A DNA stretch of 64,000 bases from Pseudomonas sp. dw_358. Its GTDB lineage: Bacteria; Pseudomonadota; Gammaproteobacteria; Pseudomonadales; Pseudomonadaceae. Below, in pieces: positions 11,635 to 23,573 of the stretch. Location: NCBI RefSeq assembly GCF_018449655.1, contig NZ_JAAVUX010000005.1, positions 62,001-126,000 of the forward strand, in the 5' to 3' direction. Position 1 is the first letter of the stretch, and each line of letters opens with the position of its first letter. The notes below the pieces were generated by a model. It was not told where the DNA came from. It did not search any database and worked only from the letters and a program-made list of their open reading frames with translations. A program made the position numbers and the translations under genes.

Positions 11635-12495
11635 TTAAACCGCGGCAGCACCGCCGACGATTTCCGAGATCTCTTGGGTGATCGCAGCCTGACGTGCCTT
11701 GTTGTAGACCAACTGGAGATCCTTGATCAGGTCGCCGGCGTTGTCGGTTGCATTCTTCATCGCGATCATCCGCGCCGCTTGTTCTGCAGCGTTGTTCTCG
11801 ACCACCGCCTGGTACACCTGCGATTCCACGTAACGCACCATCAAGCCGTCCAGCAGCTCTTTGGCGTCGGGTTCGTAGACATAGTCCCAGTGGTGCTTGA
11901 GTTCCTGTTGCGGTGTGGCCACCAACGGAATCAATTGCTCGACCGTGGGCTTCTGAGTCATCGTGTTGACAAACTTGTTGGACACCACGGACAGACGGTC
12001 AATACGGCCTTCCAGGTAAGCATCCAGCATCACCTTGACGCTGCCGATCAGATCATTGATCGATGGCGCTTCGCCCAAGTGACTGATCGCTGCCACGACG
12101 TTGCCGCCAAAGCTGCGGAAAAATACCGCGCCCTTGCTGCCGATCACACAGATATCGATGTCGATGCCGTGCTCACGGTTTTGCGCCATATCCTTGACCA
12201 GTGCCTTGAACAGGTTGGTGTTCAAGCCGCCGCACAGACCACGGTCACTGCTCACCACGATATAACCGGCGCGTTTGACTTCGCGGTCGATCATGAAAGG
12301 GTGACGGTATTCCGGGTTGGCGTTGGCCAGGTGACCAATCACCTGACGGATACGCTCGGCGTAGGGACGGCTGGCTGCCATGCGCATTTGTGCCTTGCGC
12401 ATTTTGCTGACCGCCACTTTTTCCATGGCGCTTGTAATCTTTTGCGTGCTTTTGATGCTCGCAATCTTGCTGCGAATCTCTTTTGCGCCTGCCAT
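11635..12495 (-). CDS. atpG: ATP synthase gamma subunit
   Basis: A 286-residue rotor shaft of F1. The N-terminal helix [20 protein letters not shown] and the C-terminal helix (about 240-286, ending [12 protein letters not shown]) form the coiled coil that turns inside the alpha3beta3 head. The family signature near the C-terminus ([17 protein letters not shown]) is present. It lies between atpA and atpD in the usual operon order. Confidence 0.98.
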   Translation of the reverse strand: MAGAKEIRSKIASIKSTQKITSAMEKVAVSKMRKAQMRMAASRPYAERIRQVIGHLANANPEYRHPFMIDREVKRAGYIVVSSDRGLCGGLNTNLFKALVKDMAQNREHGIDIDICVIGSKGAVFFRSFGGNVVAAISHLGEAPSINDLIGSVKVMLDAYLEGRIDRLSVVSNKFVNTMTQKPTVEQLIPLVATPQQELKHHWDYVYEPDAKELLDGLMVRYVESQVYQAVVENNAAEQAARMIAMKNATDNAGDLIKDLQLVYNKARQAAITQEISEIVGGAAAV

Positions 12496-12545
12496 GTAAC
12501 ACCTATCGGGTTAGCAAGCGGGAGCCTCGCGGCTCCCACTGCGGC

Positions 12546-14090
12546 TTACCAGGTTTGGGTGGCCTTGAACTTCTCGATACCGGCTTTCATGCCTTTATCG
12601 ATGTCGTCATTGAAGTCACCCTTCACGTTGATCTTCGCCATCAAATCGGCGTGATCGCGGTTGAAGTAAGCAATCAGGGCCTGCTCGAAGCTACCGATTT
12701 TCGGGATCTCGATATCGGTCAGGAAACCACGCTCGGCGGCATACAGCGACAGGCCCATGTCCGCGATGGACATTGGCGCGTATTGCTTCTGCTTCATCAG
12801 TTCGGTAACACGTTGACCGTGCTCGAGCTGCTTGCGAGTGGCTTCGTCCAGGTCAGAGGCGAACTGGGCGAATGCCGCCAGTTCACGGTACTGAGCCAGC
12901 GCGGTACGGATACCGCCGGACAGCTTCTTGATGATCTTGGTCTGAGCGGCGCCGCCCACACGGGATACCGAAACACCGGCGTTCACAGCCGGGCGGATGC
13001 CGGAGTTGAACATGGCCGATTCCAGGAAGATCTGACCGTCGGTGATCGAGATCACGTTGGTCGGAACGAACGCGGAAACGTCGCCAGCCTGGGTTTCGAT
13101 GATCGGCAATGCGGTCAGGGAACCGGTCTTGCCAGTCACTGCGCCATTGGTGAACTTCTCTACGTACTCTTCGGAAACACGCGATGCGCGCTCCAGCAGA
13201 CGGGAGTGGAGATAGAACACGTCACCTGGGTAGGCTTCACGGCCTGGCGGACGGCGCAGCAGCAGGGAAATCTGGCGGTAAGCCACTGCTTGCTTGGACA
13301 GATCGTCATAGACGATCAGCGCGTCTTCACCGCGGTCGCGGAAGTATTCACCCATGGTGCAGCCGGAGTACGGAGCCAGGAACTGCAATGCAGCCGATTC
13401 CGAGGCGCTGGCAGCGACCACGATGGTGTTGGCCAGAGCGCCGTTCTCTTCCAGCTTGCGAACCACGTTGGCGATGGTCGATTGTTTCTGACCCACAGCC
13501 ACGTAGACGCAGAAGATACCGGAGTTCTTCTGGTTGATGATGGCGTCGATCGCCATGGCGGTCTTGCCGATCTGACGGTCACCGATGATCAGCTCGCGCT
13601 GGCCACGGCCTACCGGGATCATGGCATCGACAGCCTTGTAGCCAGTCTGTACAGGCTGGTCTACCGATTTACGCCAGATCACGCCTGGAGCGACTTTCTC
13701 GACCGCATCGGTCTCGGTGTGACCCAGTGGACCTTTGCCGTCGACAGGGTTGCCCAGCGCGTCGACGACGCGACCCAGCAATTCCTTGCCCACCGGAACT
13801 TCCAGGACGCGGCCAGTGCACTTGGCGCTCATGCCTTCGGCCAGCGACTGGTAAGCACCGAGAATAACGGCACCTACGGAGTCCTGCTCCAGGTTGAGAG
13901 CCATGCCGAAGACGCCACCGGGAAACTCGATCATTTCGCCGTACATGACGTCGGCCAGACCGTGAATCCGCACAATACCGTCAGACACGCTGACGACGGT
14001 GCCTTCGTTACGGGCTTGAGAGGTCACATCGAGGTTTTCGATGCGGCCCTTGATAATTTCACTTATTTCGGAAGGATTGAGTTGCTGCAT
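12546..14090 (-). CDS. atpA: ATP synthase alpha subunit
   Basis: A 514-residue non-catalytic nucleotide-binding subunit of F1. It has the P-loop [11 protein letters not shown], the N-terminal beta-barrel ([20 protein letters not shown] onward), and the arginine-finger region [10 protein letters not shown]. It starts 21 bases after the atpH stop. Length and sequence are typical of gammaproteobacteria. Confidence 0.99.
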   Translation of the reverse strand: MQQLNPSEISEIIKGRIENLDVTSQARNEGTVVSVSDGIVRIHGLADVMYGEMIEFPGGVFGMALNLEQDSVGAVILGAYQSLAEGMSAKCTGRVLEVPVGKELLGRVVDALGNPVDGKGPLGHTETDAVEKVAPGVIWRKSVDQPVQTGYKAVDAMIPVGRGQRELIIGDRQIGKTAMAIDAIINQKNSGIFCVYVAVGQKQSTIANVVRKLEENGALANTIVVAASASESAALQFLAPYSGCTMGEYFRDRGEDALIVYDDLSKQAVAYRQISLLLRRPPGREAYPGDVFYLHSRLLERASRVSEEYVEKFTNGAVTGKTGSLTALPIIETQAGDVSAFVPTNVISITDGQIFLESAMFNSGIRPAVNAGVSVSRVGGAAQTKIIKKLSGGIRTALAQYRELAAFAQFASDLDEATRKQLEHGQRVTELMKQKQYAPMSIADMGLSLYAAERGFLTDIEIPKIGSFEQALIAYFNRDHADLMAKINVKGDFNDDIDKGMKAGIEKFKATQTW

Positions 14091-14111
14091 TGCTCTGCTG
14101 CCCCTTCAAAC

Positions 14112-14648
14112 TCAAGATTTCAATGCTTGGGCCAGTTGCGCGAGTTTGCCACGCACTGAACCATCGATAACCAGGTCGCCGGCGCGAATGACAACACCCC
14201 CGATCAGGGCGGCGTCCTCCGCAGCGTGCAGGCGCACTTCCCGGCCGAGCCGTGCACTGAGAACCTTGGCGAGTTTGTCTTGCTGTTCTTGGTTCAACGC
14301 GAAGGCACTGGTGACTTCCACGTCCACGGATTTCTCTTGCTCGGCCTTGTACAGGTCGAACAGAGCCGATATCTCCGGCAACAACTGGAGACGATCGTTT
14401 TCCGCGGCCACATGAATGAAATTCTGTGCCTGCTTGTCAAACTGGTCACCGCACACTTCGATAAAAGTGGCGGCCTTTTGTGCGCTCGTCAGTCGCGGGG
14501 CCTTGAGCATGCGCTGCATGGTGTCGTCTTGCGACACCGCTGCAGCCAGGCCGAGCATGGCTGACCAACCGGCCAGTTGCTGGTGGGCCTGCGCAAGCTC
14601 GAAGGCCGCCTTTGCGTAAGGTCGGGCCAACGTGGTCAGTTCTGCCAT
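14112..14648 (-). CDS. atpH: ATP synthase delta subunit
   Basis: A 178-residue stalk protein that ties F1 to the b-subunit dimer. It starts [19 protein letters not shown], the conserved helical N-domain, and ends with the [20 protein letters not shown] signature. It lies between atpF and atpA in the standard order. Confidence 0.97.
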   Translation of the reverse strand: MAELTTLARPYAKAAFELAQAHQQLAGWSAMLGLAAAVSQDDTMQRMLKAPRLTSAQKAATFIEVCGDQFDKQAQNFIHVAAENDRLQLLPEISALFDLYKAEQEKSVDVEVTSAFALNQEQQDKLAKVLSARLGREVRLHAAEDAALIGGVVIRAGDLVIDGSVRGKLAQLAQALKS

Positions 14649-14660
14649 GATCGCCCTCGC

Positions 14661-15131
14661 TTAAATTTCAGCAGCCAGTTTGTTAACCAGCTCCGCGTGC
14701 GCGTTTTGATCGATAGTGGCGCCCAGGATCTTCTCGGCACCGCCTACGGCCAGCAAGCCCACTTGGGCCCGCAGCGCGTCTTTGACGCCGTTCAGTTCCT
14801 GTTCGATCTCGGCCTGAGCCTGAGCCTTCACACGGTCAGCTTCGAGACGGGCCTGTTCACGGGCCTCCTCTACGAGTTGCGCACCGCGTTTCTTGGCCTG
14901 CTCGATGATCTCGGCTGCCTGAGTCTTGGCATCGCGCAGTTGTTGACCCGCTTTATCTTGGGCCAACTCCAGGTCGCGAGCCGCTCGGCTGGCAGCGTCC
15001 AATCCGTCCGCGATCTTCTTCTGACGTTCGTGCAAAGCCGCGATGACCGGAGGCCACACGAACTTCATGCAAAACAGTACAAAAATGAAGAACGCAACGG
15101 ACTGGCCAATCAGGGTTGCATTAATGTTCAC
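14661..15131 (-). CDS. atpF: ATP synthase b subunit
   Basis: A 156-residue peripheral stalk subunit: one N-terminal membrane helix (about 5-25, [20 protein letters not shown]), then a long charged helix rich in Ala, Glu, Lys and Arg that dimerises and reaches up to delta. Length equals the E. coli subunit. It ends 12 bases before atpH. Confidence 0.98.
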   Translation of the reverse strand: MNINATLIGQSVAFFIFVLFCMKFVWPPVIAALHERQKKIADGLDAASRAARDLELAQDKAGQQLRDAKTQAAEIIEQAKKRGAQLVEEAREQARLEADRVKAQAQAEIEQELNGVKDALRAQVGLLAVGGAEKILGATIDQNAHAELVNKLAAEI

Positions 15132-15188
15132 GCCAACACCTCGCTCGTTCTTTGTCCATCACACCCGATCACTCGAAAATTCGAGTGA

Positions 15189-15461
<273 letters not shown>

Positions 15462-15586
15462 TTAACGTCGTATTGGTTAGGTTTTCTTAGATTTTAAAGC
15501 GGTGTAACAAATCGTCGCTTCGGCCCGCGAAGGCCTCCCCCAGCCACCGAAGCGGCTGGGGCATCAGATACGCCCTAGAGCAGATC

Positions 15587-16880
<1,294 letters not shown>

Positions 16881-16957
16881 CGCAATTGCTCCTGAAGCAT
16901 CGGCACGCCAAAAACAATAACTTGGCATAATTTGTGCCGACAAAATGCGCGCAGAGT

Positions 16958-16979
16958 ATAGGGGCGGTTAAGCCCCTAT
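16958..16979. terminator. Hairpin between parB and atpI
   Basis: ATAGGGGC and GCCCCTAT form a perfect 8-bp stem around GGTTAA. It lies just after the parB stop codon on the shared strand and before atpI, so it may end the par transcript. There is no clear T-tract on the minus strand, so the call is weak. Confidence 0.4.
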
Positions 16980-17027
16980 TCAACTGTCGGATATTGATTT
17001 CCGACTGCTCGCCGTAATTAGATTGTT

Positions 17028-17900
17028 TCAACGAATGTGCGCAAGCACACCTTGGAGCTCGTCAAGGGAATTGTAACGAATTACGAGTTGCCCTTTGCCT
17101 TTCTGCCCATGGCGAATCTGCACCGCAGAGCCCAGCCGCTCTGCCAAGCGCTGCTCAAGGCGAGTGATGTCCGGATCGGCCTTGACCGGTTCCGCCACCT
17201 CCGGTTTGCCGCTCAACCATTGACGCACCAAGGCCTCCGTCTGACGAACCGTCAGGCCCCGTGCGACAACGTGTCGCGCACCTTCAACCTGCTGGTCTTC
17301 AGGCAAACCCAGCAATGCACGGGCATGTCCCATTTCCAGGTCGCCATGGCTAAGCATGGTCTTGATCACTTCGGGCAGGGCAATCAGACGCAGCAGGTTG
17401 GCCACCGTCACGCGGGACTTGCCCACTGCATCGGCGACCTGTTGCTGGGTCAGCTGGAACTCCTGCTGCAAGCGCTGCAGGGCCACGGCTTCTTCCACCG
17501 GGTTGAGGTCTTCGCGCTGGATATTCTCGATCAACGCCATGGCAATCGCGGTCTCGTCCGGCACATCGCGCACCATGGCCGGAATGGTTTCCAACCCGGC
17601 TTGCTGCGAAGCGCGCCAGCGCCTTTCACCGGCAATGATCTCGAAACGATTGCCAGCAATCGGGCGTACCACGATCGGCTGCATCACACCTTGGCTCTTG
17701 ATCGAATGCGCCAACTCTTCCAGCGCCTGCGGGTCCATGTCGCGGCGCGGCTGATATTTGCCGCGCTGGATGACGTCCAGCGGCAGATGCTGCAGCTCTT
17801 TCTGGTCGATCTGAACAGCCTGCTCTTCCAGAGAGCTGACGGTGGGCCCGCTGAGCAGGGCGTCCAGTCCACGTCCTAGACCTCGTTTCTTGACGGCCAT
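17028..17900 (-). CDS. parB: Chromosome partitioning protein ParB
   Basis: A 290-residue DNA-binding CTPase that loads at parS sites and slides to form the partition complex. It starts MAVKKRGLGRGLDALLSG, the N-terminal segment that stimulates ParA. Next come QYQPRRDMD, the CTP-binding motif GERRWRA (about residues 92-98), and the helix-turn-helix that reads parS (LTQQQVADAVGKSRVTVANLLRL). The C-terminal about 45 residues form the dimer domain. It follows parA by 8 bases. Two matching parS sites lie in recF about 15 kb away. Confidence 0.98.
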   Translation of the reverse strand: MAVKKRGLGRGLDALLSGPTVSSLEEQAVQIDQKELQHLPLDVIQRGKYQPRRDMDPQALEELAHSIKSQGVMQPIVVRPIAGNRFEIIAGERRWRASQQAGLETIPAMVRDVPDETAIAMALIENIQREDLNPVEEAVALQRLQQEFQLTQQQVADAVGKSRVTVANLLRLIALPEVIKTMLSHGDLEMGHARALLGLPEDQQVEGARHVVARGLTVRQTEALVRQWLSGKPEVAEPVKADPDITRLEQRLAERLGSAVQIRHGQKGKGQLVIRYNSLDELQGVLAHIR

Positions 17901-17908
17901 GGGATTCC

Positions 17909-18700
17909 TTAAGTTGCCGCTGCAGTGCGGAGTTGACGACGTTGACGCCGAACCATTTCGCCGGCCAGGGCCAGATACGCCAGGGCACCACGGGATTGCT
18001 TGTCGTACGCCAGAGCGGGCATGCCGAAGCTTGGCGCCTCGGCCAGACGGATGTTGCGCGGGATCACCGTGTCGTAAAGCTGATCGCCGAAATGCTCCTT
18101 GAGCTGGGCCGAGACATCGTTGATCAAGCTCAGACGTGGATCGTACATGGTCCGCAACAGCCCTTCGATCTGCAGCTTGGGGTTTAGCAGCTCGCCAATG
18201 CGCTTGATGTTATCCACAAGGTCGCTCAGCCCTTCAAGGGCGAAGTACTCACACTGCATGGGGATGATCACGCCATCGGCCGCGACCAACGCGTTGAGCG
18301 TGAGCATGGACAATGACGGCGGGCAGTCAATCAGGATGTAGTCATAGTTCTCGCGAATCGGCTCCAGCGCGCTGCGCAGACGGCTTTCCTTCATCTGCAT
18401 TTCCAGCAGCACCACTTCGGCCGCCGTCAGGTCACGGTTGGCCGGCAGCAGCTGGTATCCGCCGTGCTCGGAAAAGTGCATGGCCTGGGCCAGATCGCAC
18501 TCTCCGATCAAGACGTCGTAGATGGAGTTTTCCAGCGCGTGCTTGTCCACACCACTGCCCATGGTGGCATTGCCCTGGGGATCAAGGTCGATCAGCAGCA
18601 CACGGCGCTTGGTCGCCACCAGCGATGCTGCGAGGTTGATGCAGGTGGTCGTCTTGCCGACGCCACCCTTCTGGTTCGCTATCGCGAATACCTTAGCCAT
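17909..18700 (-). CDS. parA: Chromosome partitioning ATPase ParA (Soj)
   Basis: A 263-residue deviant Walker ATPase. It starts MAKVFAIANQKGGVGKTTT (Walker A with the signature lysine of the ParA/MinD family) and has the Walker B region ILIDCPPSL. ATP-bound dimers coat the nucleoid and pull ParB-parS complexes apart. The ATG at 18700 is preferred over an upstream in-frame start because the family begins at this methionine. It lies 18 bases after rsmG. Confidence 0.98.
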   Translation of the reverse strand: MAKVFAIANQKGGVGKTTTCINLAASLVATKRRVLLIDLDPQGNATMGSGVDKHALENSIYDVLIGECDLAQAMHFSEHGGYQLLPANRDLTAAEVVLLEMQMKESRLRSALEPIRENYDYILIDCPPSLSMLTLNALVAADGVIIPMQCEYFALEGLSDLVDNIKRIGELLNPKLQIEGLLRTMYDPRLSLINDVSAQLKEHFGDQLYDTVIPRNIRLAEAPSFGMPALAYDKQSRGALAYLALAGEMVRRQRRQLRTAAAT

Positions 18701-18718
18701 TCTTGCGTGTGTTCCCAA

Positions 18719-19357
18719 TCATGCCGTGCGGCGCAGTATCAGCAGATGCCGTTGGCCTTGGCAACCGGGTACGGTCAGTGCCTGCGCGCTGTCGAGGTGA
18801 AAATCTGTCGGCAATGCTACCAGTTCGTCGGCAGGATGCAGCCCTTTCATGGCCAACCAGCGTGTTTGCTGGTCACCAAGGTGGCGAGTCCAGTTGCTGA
18901 AATCTTCCAGGCTGCTGAAAGCCCTGGAGACAATACCGGAGAATGGCTGCTCCGGTTGCAAGTCTTCGACCCGACTGTGGATAACTTGCAGGTTGGCGAG
19001 CTTGAGCTCCAACTTCACCTGGGTCTGAAAGCGGGTCTTCTTGCCGTTGCTGTCCAGTGTGGTTATCTGCTTCTCGGGAAACAGGATCGCCAGCGGGATA
19101 CCGGGCATGCCGCCACCGCTGCCGACGTCCAGCCATCTGGCACTGTCGCCGATGTACGGGACGATGCTTAAGCTATCGAGCAGATGCCGCGAGACCATTT
19201 CGTCCGGATTGCGCACAGCCGTGAGGTTGTAGGCCTTGTTCCACTTGATCAGCAGCGCCAGGTAGGCAAGGAGCTGGGCATGCTGCTGCTCACTCAACGT
19301 TATCCCCAGCTGCTGCGCGCCCTGGGCCAATTCCTGCGAATGCTGCTCGGTAACCAT
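18719..19357 (-). CDS. rsmG: 16S rRNA (guanine-527-N7) methyltransferase
   Basis: A 212-residue SAM-dependent methyltransferase (GidB). The SAM site is [17 protein letters not shown] (about residues 63-79). It methylates N7 of G527 in 16S rRNA; loss gives low-level streptomycin resistance in several bacteria. The ATG at 19357 is used; a TTG three codons upstream overlaps the mnmG stop and is possible. It starts 5 bases after mnmG, the usual coupling. Confidence 0.96.
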   Translation of the reverse strand: MVTEQHSQELAQGAQQLGITLSEQQHAQLLAYLALLIKWNKAYNLTAVRNPDEMVSRHLLDSLSIVPYIGDSARWLDVGSGGGMPGIPLAILFPEKQITTLDSNGKKTRFQTQVKLELKLANLQVIHSRVEDLQPEQPFSGIVSRAFSSLEDFSNWTRHLGDQQTRWLAMKGLHPADELVALPTDFHLDSAQALTVPGCQGQRHLLILRRTA

Positions 19358-19362
19358 GGAAC

Positions 19363-21258
19363 TCAAGCGCTTTGCTCCAGCTCGCGGCCAGCGCCGCGTT
19401 TTTTCAGGTGGATCATCAGCAGGGAAATGGCTGCCGGCGTGACACCGGGAATGCGCGAGGCTTGCCCCAAGGTCTGCGGACGCGTGGCGCCCAGCTTGCT
19501 CTGGATCTCCTTGGACAGCCCGGTGATCGCCAGGTAATCGATATCCACAGGCAGCGGTGTGTTTTCACTGGCGCGCAGACGAGCGATTTCATCCTGCTGA
19601 CGGTCGATGTAACCCGCGTATTTGGTTTTGATCTCGACCTGTTCAGCGACCTGTTGATCATCCGCTCCGCCGCCGGTGATTTCCACCAGCGCAGCGTAGT
19701 CGATCTCCGGCCGGCTTAGCAGGTTCATCAGGTTGTATTCGTGGGCCAGCGGAGTGCCGAACTTCGCGCCAATGGCATCGCCCAACGGCGTGTTCGGCCG
19801 TACCCAAGTGCTTTTCAGACGCTGCTCTTCCACGGCGATGGCATCGCGCTTGATGCAGAACGCCGCCCAGCGCTGGTCATCGACAAGCCCCAGTTCCCGG
19901 CCTTTTTCAGTCAGACGCAGATCGGCATTGTCTTCACGCAGGATCAGCCGGTACTCCGCACGGGAAGTGAACATCCGGTACGGCTCCTGGGTGCCCAGTG
20001 TGATCAGGTCATCCACAAGCACACCGATGTACGCTTCATCGCGGCGTGGGCACCAGCTTTCTCGACCCTGGGCACGCAACGCGGCGTTGGCACCCGCCAA
20101 CAGACCTTGCGCACCGGCTTCTTCGTAACCGGTCGTACCGTTGATCTGCCCAGCAAAGAACAGGCCGCCGATGACTTTGGTTTCCAGGCTGTATTTCAGG
20201 TCGCGCGGGTCGAAGTAGTCGTACTCAATGGCGTACCCGGGTCGCACGATATGGGCGTTTTCCATCCCGCGGATCGAGCGCACGATCTGCAACTGCACGT
20301 CGAAGGGCAGCGAGGTGGAAATGCCGTTGGGGTATAGCTCATGGGTGGTCAGGCCTTCCGGCTCGATGAACACCTGATGGCTTTCCTTGTCGGCGAAGCG
20401 ATGGATCTTGTCTTCGATCGACGGGCAATACCGTGGTCCCACGCCCTCGATCACCCCGGAGTACATCGGCGACCGGTCCAGGTTGGCAGCAATGATTTCG
20501 TGGGTACGCGCGTTGGTGTGGGTAATCCAGCAACTGACCTGGCGGGGGTGAAGTTCCTTGGAGCCCATGAACGACATGACCGGGATCGGTGTATCGCCCG
20601 GCTGTTCGGTCATCACCGAGAAGTCCACGGATTTTCCGTCGATGCGCGGCGGCGTGCCGGTCTTCAGGCGACCCACTCGCAAAGGCAGCTCGCGCAAACG
20701 GTGGGCCAGGGCAATCGACGGCGGATCACCGGCACGTCCGCCGGAATAGTTCTGCATGCCGATGTGGATAAGTCCCCCGAGGAAGGTCCCGGTGGTCAAC
20801 ACCACAGCGTCTGCGAGGAAGCGAAGACCCATCTGGGTCACCACGCCACGCACCTGATCCTGTTCGACAATCAGATCATCACAGGCCTGCTGAAATATCC
20901 ACAGGTTCGGCTGATTCTCGAGGATTTCCCGTACCGCCGCCTTGTACAGAATACGGTCGGCCTGGGCGCGAGTCGCCCGCACCGCCGGGCCCTTGCGGTT
21001 GTTCAGTACACGAAACTGGATACCGCCCTTGTCGGTGGCCAGCGCCATGGCACCACCGAGCGCATCGATCTCTTTGACCAAATGGCTCTTGCCGATGCCG
21101 CCGATGGCCGGGTTGCAGCTCATCTGCCCCAAGGTTTCCACATTATGTGTCAACAGCAGGGTTTTTGCGCCCATGCGTGCCGACGCAAGCGCAGCCTCGG
21201 TTCCGGCATGGCCGCCGCCGATGACGATCACTTCAAAACGGGAAGGGTAATCCACCAC
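19363..21258 (-). CDS. mnmG: tRNA uridine-5-carboxymethylaminomethyl synthase subunit MnmG
   Basis: A 631-residue FAD protein (GidA) that, with MnmE, adds the cmnm5 group at U34 of tRNAs reading split codon boxes. The FAD-binding motif [19 protein letters not shown] is near the N-terminus (about 11-29), and the signature [12 protein letters not shown] is present around residue 270. In many Pseudomonas mnmE and mnmG lie close together; here they are separated by the msrA/two-component block and an origin-like region immediately upstream of the mnmG start. Confidence 0.98.
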   Translation of the reverse strand: MVDYPSRFEVIVIGGGHAGTEAALASARMGAKTLLLTHNVETLGQMSCNPAIGGIGKSHLVKEIDALGGAMALATDKGGIQFRVLNNRKGPAVRATRAQADRILYKAAVREILENQPNLWIFQQACDDLIVEQDQVRGVVTQMGLRFLADAVVLTTGTFLGGLIHIGMQNYSGGRAGDPPSIALAHRLRELPLRVGRLKTGTPPRIDGKSVDFSVMTEQPGDTPIPVMSFMGSKELHPRQVSCWITHTNARTHEIIAANLDRSPMYSGVIEGVGPRYCPSIEDKIHRFADKESHQVFIEPEGLTTHELYPNGISTSLPFDVQLQIVRSIRGMENAHIVRPGYAIEYDYFDPRDLKYSLETKVIGGLFFAGQINGTTGYEEAGAQGLLAGANAALRAQGRESWCPRRDEAYIGVLVDDLITLGTQEPYRMFTSRAEYRLILREDNADLRLTEKGRELGLVDDQRWAAFCIKRDAIAVEEQRLKSTWVRPNTPLGDAIGAKFGTPLAHEYNLMNLLSRPEIDYAALVEITGGGADDQQVAEQVEIKTKYAGYIDRQQDEIARLRASENTPLPVDIDYLAITGLSKEIQSKLGATRPQTLGQASRIPGVTPAAISLLMIHLKKRGAGRELEQSA

Positions 21259-21394
21259 GCACCTCGTGCCTGTTGATAGGGATTAATTGGATAGCCGACA
21301 AGTATAGGGACTTCACCCCCTCGAAAGGAACCGTCTGGCCAAAAAATAGCCAGCTGCGAGGACGGGTGGAAAACCGACGGGATAAAAGAAATAA

Positions 21395-21645
21395 AAAAGA
21401 GAGAAATTTATTAAAGCTTTATTTTTATGTTTATATTTATAGAGGCACATTTCTGTGGATAGATCTATACAGGCCTTTATTTGTCTAATGTACAGAGAAA
21501 TTAAAGGTTGTGCTCATGTGCCTCTGAGGGCTCTTGATAACCGAGCTAAGCCTGTGGATTAAAGTGATGGTTATGCACAGGGTGGGTTGTCTTCAGCTTT
21601 CAAGCCCGGTTATCAACCGAGCTGAAGGCTAGTTTTCCACAGGGC
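21395..21645. other. Origin-like region upstream of mnmG (oriC-like copy)
   Basis: The 406-base gap between mnmG and msrA holds no gene. It contains an AT-rich stretch (about 21380-21445), then TTTCTGTGGATA at 21450-21461, then ATGTACAGAGA at 21488-21498, then GGTTATGCACAGGG at 21569-21582. The same elements occur in the same order in the oriC upstream of dnaA. DnaA-box-like sites: TGTGGATAG (21454), TGTGGATTA (21553), TTATGCACA (21571), TTTTCCACA (21633), each one mismatch from TTATCCACA. A second origin-type region near the main one has been described in P. aeruginosa. Function here is inference. Confidence 0.6.
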
Positions 21646-21664
21646 TTATTTTGGCTTGGGGACA

Positions 21665-22357
21665 TCATTCCTTCACCAATACCGGCTTTTGTTCGTAATG
21701 ACTGGCGAATACCTTGGCCAGATTGGCGACTTTAGGTTGGTCATTGATGGCGATATAGGGTGCGTCGGGGTGCAGGGTCAGGTAATTCTGGTGGTAGCCT
21801 TCGGCGGGGTAGAAGGTCTTGTTGTCTTCGATGGTGGTGGCCAGCGGCTTCGAGTACACCCCGGTGCCATTGAGCTGACTGATGTACGCTTGAGCCACCT
21901 GATGCTGCTCGGGTGTCTGGGCGAACACCGTCGAGCGGTATTGGCTGCCACTGTCGGGGCCCTGCCGGTCACGCTCGGTGGGGTCATGCACCACTGAAAA
22001 GTAGATCTGCAGCAGTTGGCCATAACTCACCTGACTGGGGTCGAAGGTGACTTGCACTGATTCGGCATGCCCGGTACCTCCTTCACCAACCTGTTCGTAG
22101 TGGGCGGTCTGCGGCTGACCACCGGTGTAGCCAGACACCGCTTGGCTTACGCCTTTGACATGTTGGTAAACGCCCTGAACGCCCCAGAAGCAGCCGCCGG
22201 CGAACACGGCGGTCTCTGTGTGGGCCGTTGTCACCGGTTCATCCACAGTTGGCGCCGGAATCACGAATACTTCACCGGCTGCCTGCGCACAGCTGGCGCA
22301 GATGCCGACCGCCAGTGCCATCAGCGCACTCGTCCATCCTGTCTTGATCATCTTCAA
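21665..22357 (-). CDS. msrA: Exported peptide-methionine (S)-S-oxide reductase MsrA
   Basis: A 230-residue MsrA with a Sec-type signal peptide (about 1-27; basic MKMIK, hydrophobic core, cleavage near AQA-AGE), so it should act in the periplasm, unlike the usual cytosolic MsrA. The catalytic motif is GGCFWGV with Cys56, and the MsrA core runs to about residue 205. It reduces S-epimer methionine sulfoxide in proteins, using thiol donors for recycling. It lies 56 bases downstream of a methionine-rich secreted repeat protein on the same strand and is probably co-transcribed with it, which suggests a shared role in periplasmic oxidant defence. Confidence 0.93.
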   Translation of the reverse strand: MKMIKTGWTSALMALAVGICASCAQAAGEVFVIPAPTVDEPVTTAHTETAVFAGGCFWGVQGVYQHVKGVSQAVSGYTGGQPQTAHYEQVGEGGTGHAESVQVTFDPSQVSYGQLLQIYFSVVHDPTERDRQGPDSGSQYRSTVFAQTPEQHQVAQAYISQLNGTGVYSKPLATTIEDNKTFYPAEGYHQNYLTLHPDAPYIAINDQPKVANLAKVFASHYEQKPVLVKE

Positions 22358-22413
22358 CCTCGTCGGTGGATAAGACCGGTCGCCGAGTGTTCAGCACCGG
22401 TCACAGGTAGTGA

Positions 22414-22689
22414 TTATTTGGCGGTGTCGTCCTTTTTCATCATGTCGTCCTTGCCCATGGTGTCCTTGGTCATGCCATCTTTCTTCATCATGGTGCCGTT
22501 GCTCATCGCGCCTTTGCTCATGGTGTCTTTGGACATGGCGTCTTTCTTGGTCATGCTGTCCTTGCTCATGGCGCCCTTACTCATGCTGTCATTGGACATC
22601 GAGTCGTTGCTCGTGGTGTCGGCGGCCCAAACGCTGCCCGCACCGACGGCCAGACAGAGGGACATGACAGCGGCAGATAGAGTTTTCAT
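22414..22689 (-). CDS. Pentapeptide MXKDX repeat protein, secreted and Met-rich
   Basis: A 91-residue protein: signal peptide (1-22, cleavage near VWA-A), then a low-complexity tail of degenerate five-residue repeats such as SMSKD, AMSKD, TMSKG and MTKDT. The mature part (about 68 residues) has 13 methionines, no cysteine and no aromatic residue, and is rich in Lys, Asp and Ser. The ATG at 22689 follows AAGGAG. The repeat matches the family named pentapeptide MXKDX repeat protein, whose function is unknown. Its position before a periplasmic MsrA suggests a regenerable methionine sink for oxidants; that is inference. Confidence 0.85.
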   Translation of the reverse strand: MKTLSAAVMSLCLAVGAGSVWAADTTSNDSMSNDSMSKGAMSKDSMTKKDAMSKDTMSKGAMSNGTMMKKDGMTKDTMGKDDMMKKDDTAK

Positions 22690-22770
22690 GGTAGTGCTCC
22701 TTGGTTGGTCACTCGCCAATGCGGCGACTGGCAATGAGTATTGGCCGCCTGCGGTCGCCAAGTCCTCACG

Positions 22771-22789
22771 CACATTTAAATTAAATGTG
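22771..22789. promoter_or_regulatory. Perfect 9-1-9 palindrome in the divergent promoter
   Basis: CACATTTAA and TTAAATGTG are exact inverted arms around a single A. The site lies between the MXKDX gene (start 22689) and the response regulator gene (start 22851), 61 bases before the latter. It is the best candidate operator for that regulator acting on one or both divergent transcripts. The symmetry is seen directly; the binding protein is inferred. Confidence 0.6.
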
Positions 22790-22850
22790 ATAACTCCCCT
22801 CTCGGTATTTGGCGACAATGAGCCTTCGTTCACTGCCAGGAACTGCCCTC

Positions 22851-23573
22851 ATGGATCGGCTGAAACACGTACTGATCGTCGAAGACGATGCGCATATCGC
22901 CGATCTGCTGCGCCTGCACCTGCGCGATGAAGGGTATGTGGTCGAACACGCTGCGGACGGTAACGAAGGCGTGCGCATGCTTGAGCAGGGCAACTGGGAT
23001 GCACTGATTCTCGACCTGATGCTGCCGGGCGTGGATGGTCTGGAGATCTGCAAGCGCGCTCGAGCGATGGCGCAGTACACGCCGATCATCATCACCAGCG
23101 CCCGATCCAGTGAAGTGCACCGTATTCTGGGGCTTGAGCTGGGGGCCGATGACTACCTGGCCAAGCCGTTCTCCATGCTGGAACTGGTGGCCCGGGTGCG
23201 TGCATTGCTGCGCCGCACCGATGCCCTGGCGAAAAATGCGCGCATGGAATCGGGGCAGTTGATGATCAACGGGCTAAGCATTGATCCGCTGGCCCGTGAA
23301 GCGAACCTGCTGGGCAAGCCGCTGGGGCTGACGCCACGAGAGTTCGATCTGCTGTATTTCTTCGCTCGTCACCCCGACAAGGTGTTCTCCCGCATGGACC
23401 TGCTCAACGAGGTCTGGGGTTATCAACATGATGGCTACGAACACACGGTGAACACCCACATCAATCGCCTGCGTACCAAGATCGAGGACGACCCGGCCGC
23501 GCCCACCCGGATTCTCACGGTCTGGGGCAGAGGCTATAAATTCACCGCAGCGGCCGCCGGGGCGCAGACATGA
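22851..23573 (+). CDS. OmpR/PhoB-family response regulator
   Basis: A 240-residue regulator. The receiver domain has the acidic pair in IVEDDAHI and phospho-acceptor Asp55 (LILDLMLPG); the winged-helix output domain covers about 135-235 (LTPREFDLLYFFARHPDKVFSR, VNTHINRLRTKIE). The ATG at 22851 is chosen because the receiver starts immediately and CAGGAA lies upstream; an earlier in-frame codon adds 14 unlikely residues. Its stop overlaps the start of the kinase gene. It is divergent from the MXKDX/msrA genes and probably controls them. Confidence 0.93.
   Translation: MDRLKHVLIVEDDAHIADLLRLHLRDEGYVVEHAADGNEGVRMLEQGNWDALILDLMLPGVDGLEICKRARAMAQYTPIIITSARSSEVHRILGLELGADDYLAKPFSMLELVARVRALLRRTDALAKNARMESGQLMINGLSIDPLAREANLLGKPLGLTPREFDLLYFFARHPDKVFSRMDLLNEVWGYQHDGYEHTVNTHINRLRTKIEDDPAAPTRILTVWGRGYKFTAAAAGAQT

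Noticed and set aside
12483..14159. A 558-codon plus-strand frame opposite atpA
   Set aside because: It covers the whole of atpA in antisense and has no ribosome binding site or domain.
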